From: Rhodococcus rhodnii
GTDB taxonomy: Bacteria > Actinomycetota > Actinomycetes > Mycobacteriales > Pseudonocardiaceae
DNA length: 64,000 bases
Assembly (NCBI GenBank): GCA_000720375.1
Contig: JOAA01000004.1
Span: forward strand, 310,001 to 374,000
Reading direction: 5' to 3'
Below are positions 60,941 through 64,000 of the stretch, piece by piece. Made by a program: the position numbers and the translations under genes. The notes below the pieces were generated by a model. It saw only the letters and a program-made list of their open reading frames with translations. It ran no database searches and had not been told where the DNA came from. Position 1 is the first letter of the stretch; each line of letters opens with the position of its first letter.

Positions 60941-62674
60941 GTGCTTCGTTCCGGCTCTGACGACCAAGGCGGGGATCGGCCTGCCAAGGGCCGGTCCAAA
61001 GGCCGTAAGTGGACTACGCGCCAACCCCAGCAGTTCGGCAACCAGCAGCAGGCTCCGCCGCCACCTCGGCGCCGGCCGCCGCCCCCGCCTCCTCCGCTGC
61101 CTGAGGAGCACCGCCAGACCACGCCGATCCGTCGTGAGCAGCCGCTGCCTCCACCGTCGGGCCGATACGGCCCCGACGGCTACCCGGCGCCCAGGACCGG
61201 CAACACGGGCCCGTACGACTACTACGACGAGGACCCGCCCCAGCAGCAGCCGCCGCAACCGCCACCACAGCCTGAGGCGCATCATGGCTCGGAAGCCGCG
61301 ACATTGCCGCGTGGCGGTCTTCCGCAGGCGCCGAAGAAGCTGACCGTCACGCGTGTGGCGGCATTGCGCAGCAAGCAGCTGACTCAGCAAGCGGTGGGCG
61401 CGTTCAAGCGAGCCGCGAACGCTGACGGCGCCGACAAGTCCGGCCTCACGTCGCTGACGTACGCGACGATGCTGAACTACGCCAGCGACGCGGCAATGGC
61501 CGTCGCGTTGGCGAACACACTCTTCTTCGCGGCCGCGAGCGCGGACAGCAGCAAAGGCAAGATCGCGCTGTACCTGCTGATCACCGTGGCTCCGTTCGCG
61601 TTGGTCGCGCCCGTGATCGGTCCGGCACTGGACAAGATCCAGCGCGGCCGCAGGCTGGCGATGTGCGTCGCCTCCGCGGGCCAGGCGCTGATGTGCATCG
61701 TGATGGCGACCAACTTCGACTCGTGGCTGCTGTATCCGGCCGCGCTCGGCAAGATGGTGCTGTCCAAGTCGTTCACGGTGCTCAAGGCGGCGGTCACGCC
61801 AAGAGTCCTGCCACCTGAGATCACGCTGTCCAAAACCAACGCCCGGCTGACGACGTTCGGCTTGGTGGCGGGAATGGTCTTCGGCGGTATCGCCGCGGGA
61901 TTCACGCAGATCTTCAACTCCGAGGCCGCGTTGTGGTTCACCGCGGTGATCTGTGTCGCCGGCGCGGTGCAGGGCATGCGGATTCCGGCCTGGGTCGAGG
62001 TCACCGAAGGCGAAGTGCCGGCGACGCTGTCGGCAACGCCGACAAGACCGAAACGCCAGCCGATGGGCCAGCACGTGGTGATCTCGTTGTGGTCCAACGG
62101 AACCATCAAGGTGCTGACCGGCTTTTTGATGATGTTCTCGGCGTTCGCGATCCGCGCGGAGACCGAGGGCCAGGCCTTCCAGCAACTGCTGTTGCTCGGC
62201 ATCATCGCGGCCGCGGCGGGGATCGGCAGCTTCGGCGGCAACGCCATCGGTTCCAAGCTGCTGGTCAACCGGCCTGATCAGATGGTGCTCGGCTGCGTGA
62301 TCGCGTGTGTCACGGCCACAGTGGTCGCCACGATCCTGCCGGGCATCGGCACGATGGCGATCGTCAGCCTGATCGCCTCGACGGCCGCGGCTCTGGCGAA
62401 GAACAGCCTGGACGCGGTGATCCAGCACGATCTGCCGGAAGAGTCACGGGCGTCGGCGTTCGGCCGGTCGGAAACCGTGCTGCAGCTCGGCTGGGTGTTC
62501 GGTGGCGCGCTCGGTGTGTTGCTGCCGACCACGTTCTGGGTCGGATTCCTGGTGATCTCGCTGATCCTGGGGCTCGGGATGGTACAGACGATCCTGGCGA
62601 CCAAGGGGAATTCCCTGCTCAACGTGGTCCGCCGGGCCACCCCGGCGCGCCGGGCGGGTACCGAGCCCACGTAG
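60941..62674 (+). CDS. MFS protein with proline-rich N-terminus
   Basis: About 577 residues starting at GTG 60941 (LRSGSDDQGG), with GGATGG upstream; the frame can extend to 60908. The first 130 residues are a hydrophilic Pro/Gln-rich cytoplasmic tail with PPPP runs and a QQQPPQPPPQP segment. A major facilitator-like domain with about 12 helices follows (LTYATMLNYASDAAMAVALANTLFFAA, then GPALDKIQRGRRLAM). I match it from memory to the Rv0876c-type family of actinobacteria. Function unknown. Confidence 0.8.
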   Translation: MLRSGSDDQGGDRPAKGRSKGRKWTTRQPQQFGNQQQAPPPPRRRPPPPPPPLPEEHRQTTPIRREQPLPPPSGRYGPDGYPAPRTGNTGPYDYYDEDPPQQQPPQPPPQPEAHHGSEAATLPRGGLPQAPKKLTVTRVAALRSKQLTQQAVGAFKRAANADGADKSGLTSLTYATMLNYASDAAMAVALANTLFFAAASADSSKGKIALYLLITVAPFALVAPVIGPALDKIQRGRRLAMCVASAGQALMCIVMATNFDSWLLYPAALGKMVLSKSFTVLKAAVTPRVLPPEITLSKTNARLTTFGLVAGMVFGGIAAGFTQIFNSEAALWFTAVICVAGAVQGMRIPAWVEVTEGEVPATLSATPTRPKRQPMGQHVVISLWSNGTIKVLTGFLMMFSAFAIRAETEGQAFQQLLLLGIIAAAAGIGSFGGNAIGSKLLVNRPDQMVLGCVIACVTATVVATILPGIGTMAIVSLIASTAAALAKNSLDAVIQHDLPEESRASAFGRSETVLQLGWVFGGALGVLLPTTFWVGFLVISLILGLGMVQTILATKGNSLLNVVRRATPARRAGTEPT

Positions 62675-62683
62675 TCTCACGCC

Positions 62684-63139
62684 GTGCGCCGATTTTCGAT
62701 CGCCTCGCTGGTGGCGGGCGGACTGCTGCTCGCGGGCTGCGCCGCGCCTCACGACCCCGAGGTCACGTTCTTCGCTGACGGGGAAACCGTCAACATCGGG
62801 CCGTCTCCGGCGTGCGACGCGACGCTTGAGGAGTGCAGGCCGACGGGAGCGTTGGCCGTGCCAGGCGGGCAGCCGCTGAGCATCTCCGTGCCGAAGCAGA
62901 TCGCGGACGCGCCTTGGCTGGTCGTGTTCCGGTACCGCGCGGCGGACGGCAGCGTGCAGAAGGCACGCTCATCCCTTTTCCGCGCAGGCGAGACGTACGC
63001 GTACACGCTGCGCGCTCCGACCGCGGGCGATCAGCTGATGCACGTCGAAGTCCAGCGCATCGGCGAAATGGGCTCCGACGAGAACAGGCAGCTCTACTTC
63101 GGCATCGACGCCAGCTGGGCGCTGAGCATTTCTTCGTGA
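62684..63139 (+). CDS. DUF2771 lipoprotein
   Basis: A 151-residue lipoprotein with lipobox LLAGC (Cys18 region) and a compact beta-rich domain: PEVTFFADGETVNIGP, CDATLEEC, PGGQPLSISVPKQIADAPWLVVFRY, matching the DUF2771 pattern. The GTG start follows the MFS stop by nine bases. Its stop codon lies in the first unit of the 56-bp tandem repeat. Function unknown. Confidence 0.85.
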   Translation: MRRFSIASLVAGGLLLAGCAAPHDPEVTFFADGETVNIGPSPACDATLEECRPTGALAVPGGQPLSISVPKQIADAPWLVVFRYRAADGSVQKARSSLFRAGETYAYTLRAPTAGDQLMHVEVQRIGEMGSDENRQLYFGIDASWALSISS

Positions 63140-63321
63140 GCGGTGTGTCCCGGGCTGCCAGCCCACGACTCGCTTTCCAGCGTGGCTCCTCGTGAGCGGT
63201 GTGTCCCGGGCTGCCAGCCCACGACTCGCTTTCCAGCGTGACTCCTCGTGAGCGGTGTGTCCCGGGCTGCCAGCCCACGACTCGCTTTCCAGCGTGGCTC
63301 CTCGTGAGTGGTTTGTCCCGG
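63134..63321. repeat. Tandem array of 56-bp repeats (three full plus a partial unit)
   Basis: Three consecutive 56-bp units (63134-63189, 63190-63245, 63246-63301) differ at only one or two bases, and a fourth begins at 63302 and diverges after 20 bases. Each unit contains GGGCT-GCC-AGCCC and begins TCGTGAGCGGTGTGTCCC. The first unit overlaps the DUF2771 stop codon. The 307-base gap 63140-63446 holds this array and two hairpins, and no gene. Confidence 0.92.
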
Positions 63322-63341
63322 TAGAGAACTAACCACTCACG
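63303..63341 (+). terminator. Hairpin at the end of the 56-bp array
   Basis: CGTGAGTGGTT (63303-63313) pairs perfectly with AACCACTCACG (63331-63341) across 17 bases. Related in sequence to the terminator at 21318-21365. Likely ends the DUF2771 transcript. Confidence 0.6.
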
Positions 63342-63374
63342 ACACGCTGCTCAGCCCGGCTGGTTCGCGTCGAT

Positions 63375-63431
63375 CGTGAGTGGTTAGTTCGGATTTCAGC
63401 TATAGCCCGGGCATGGGACAAACCACTCACG
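63375..63431 (-). terminator. Hairpin after cspB
   Basis: CGTGAGTGGTT (63375-63385) pairs perfectly with AACCACTCACG (63421-63431) across 35 bases, close to the cspB stop at 63447. Same arm as the hairpin at 63303-63341. Confidence 0.5.
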
Positions 63432-63446
63432 AGGACAGGGCTCGGG

Positions 63447-63833
63447 TTACGGGTCGAGTTCGCGGGCGACGGCGCGGACTACTTCGGCGATTCGCTTGGT
63501 GGCCTTGCGATCCGGGTAGCGGCCGCGCCGCAGGTCCGGCTGCACCTTGGCTTCCAGCAGCTTGATCATGTCCTCGACGAGGCCGTGCAACTCCTCGGCC
63601 GGGCGGCGGCGCGCCTCCGCGACCGAGGGCATCGGGTCGATCAACCGCACCGAAAGCGCCTGCGGGCCACGGCGGCCGTCCGCCACCCCGAACTCAATGC
63701 GTTGTCCCGCCTTGAGTCCCGTCACGCCAGGAGGCAGCGCGGAAGCACGGACGTACACGTCCTCCCCGCCGTCCTGCGTGACGAACCCGAAGCCCTTCTC
63801 CGAGTCGTACCATTTGACCCGTCCGGTCGGCAC
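63447..63833 (-). CDS. cspB: Cold shock protein, long CspB type
   Basis: A 128-residue cold-shock-domain protein starting at GTG 63833 ([17 protein letters not shown]); the upstream extension to 63893 is unlike the family. The RNP1 motif is KGFGFV; RNP2 is DVYVRAS, where the usual DVFVHFS is changed, so the aromatic surface is altered. A C-terminal extension of about 60 residues ([26 protein letters not shown]) is helical, typical of the actinobacterial CspB that is longer than 67-residue Csps. Nucleic-acid chaperone role is known for the family. Confidence 0.92.
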   Translation of the reverse strand: MPTGRVKWYDSEKGFGFVTQDGGEDVYVRASALPPGVTGLKAGQRIEFGVADGRRGPQALSVRLIDPMPSVAEARRRPAEELHGLVEDMIKLLEAKVQPDLRRGRYPDRKATKRIAEVVRAVARELDP

Positions 63834-63978
63834 AGCTCTCACCGTTCCCTCGTCGACTCCACGTGTCGCACGGCACCACCCTCCACGCCGCACGACTAAC
63901 GCGCCCCAGGCACGCCTAGGACGCGTCGTTCTAGCCTATGCCAAACCGGGGTTCTGGCGTAGCGCATAGTCTGCAGCC

Positions 63979-64000
63979 GTGCCCAGATTCAAGCTTCTGC
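63979..64000 (+). CDS. Start of a possible gene cut by the window edge
   Basis: A GTG at 63979 opens a frame (VPRFKLL) that runs off the end. A -10-like TAGTCT at 63967-63972 lies six bases before it, which would fit a leaderless transcript. Only seven codons are visible, so this is a weak call. Confidence 0.3.

Noticed and set aside
63134..63321. CRISPR or mobile element ends
   Set aside because: Units of 56 bp are contiguous, without spacers, transposase or target duplication.

Overview
The window is high-GC DNA from an actinomycete, most likely a Pseudonocardiales relative (Amycolatopsis, Lentzea or Kibdelosporangium type). Supporting signs are the frequent GTG and TTG starts, tightly overlapping operons, SepH, DUF3027, DUF2530 and DUF2537 family genes, IdeR-type iron boxes and long perfect terminator hairpins. 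A set of genes (citA, serC, sepH, an SpoU methyltransferase, a MarR regulator, a DUF3027 protein, an MFS protein, a DUF2771 lipoprotein and cspB) recalls the Rv0871-Rv0889c neighbourhood of mycobacteria from memory. Accessory modules appear to be inserted between these core genes. I see no tRNA, rRNA, CRISPR array, insertion sequence or prophage.

Layout. 0-6.3 kb: tail of a secreted serine protease, a TetR/metallo-hydrolase pair, an amino-acid permease, an MFS exporter, a lytic polysaccharide monooxygenase and pdxH. 6.3-10.7 kb: complete urease operon ureABCFGD (minus strand). 10.9-16.4 kb: a UvrA-like ABC protein divergent from a WYL regulator, an ornithine-cyclodeaminase-like enzyme and citrate synthase. 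16.5-21.4 kb: a P450 with a large inverted repeat in its promoter, then an ABC exporter with its NarL-type two-component system. 21.4-24.7 kb: serC, a serine hydrolase and an unknown protein. 24.7-31.2 kb: a MacAB-like export system with a lipoprotein carrying duplicated motifs, a divergent OmpR-type two-component system and a GT87-type mannosyltransferase whose 3' end runs antisense through the kinase gene. 31.4-36.2 kb: sepH, an ECF sigma factor with a membrane partner, and a polytopic membrane protein. 36.3-41.3 kb: a heterodimeric ABC exporter, a DUF2537-like protein and an SpoU methyltransferase. 41.5-45.4 kb: a glutamate-cysteine-ligase family enzyme, a TetR regulator, heme oxygenase and superoxide dismutase, with metal-regulatory motifs and a possible iron-responsive small RNA. 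45.4-50 kb: an unknown protein, MFS, MarR, an AzgA-type purine permease and DUF2530. 50.2-56.4 kb: a compact class I lanthipeptide cluster. 56.4-64 kb: sacsin-like ATPase, DUF3027, glutamine cyclotransferase, MFS, DUF2771 and cspB.

The most interesting locus is the lanthipeptide cluster, transcribed on the minus strand as lanC, three precursor genes, lanB and an ABC exporter. The three precursors (57, 50 and 52 residues) share an FDLD leader box and strong Shine-Dalgarno sites but have very different Cys/Ser/Thr-rich cores. LanB seems to lack a central segment, and no leader peptidase is encoded nearby.

Other signals not explained by the genes are: a five-copy dispersed repeat, always next to a gene 3' end, whose antisense strand resembles a RecA-independent damage-inducible promoter; an orphan iron box followed about 50 bases later by a perfect terminator, downstream of sodA; a 22-bp tandem array and a 56-bp tandem array; and several near-perfect operator-like palindromes.
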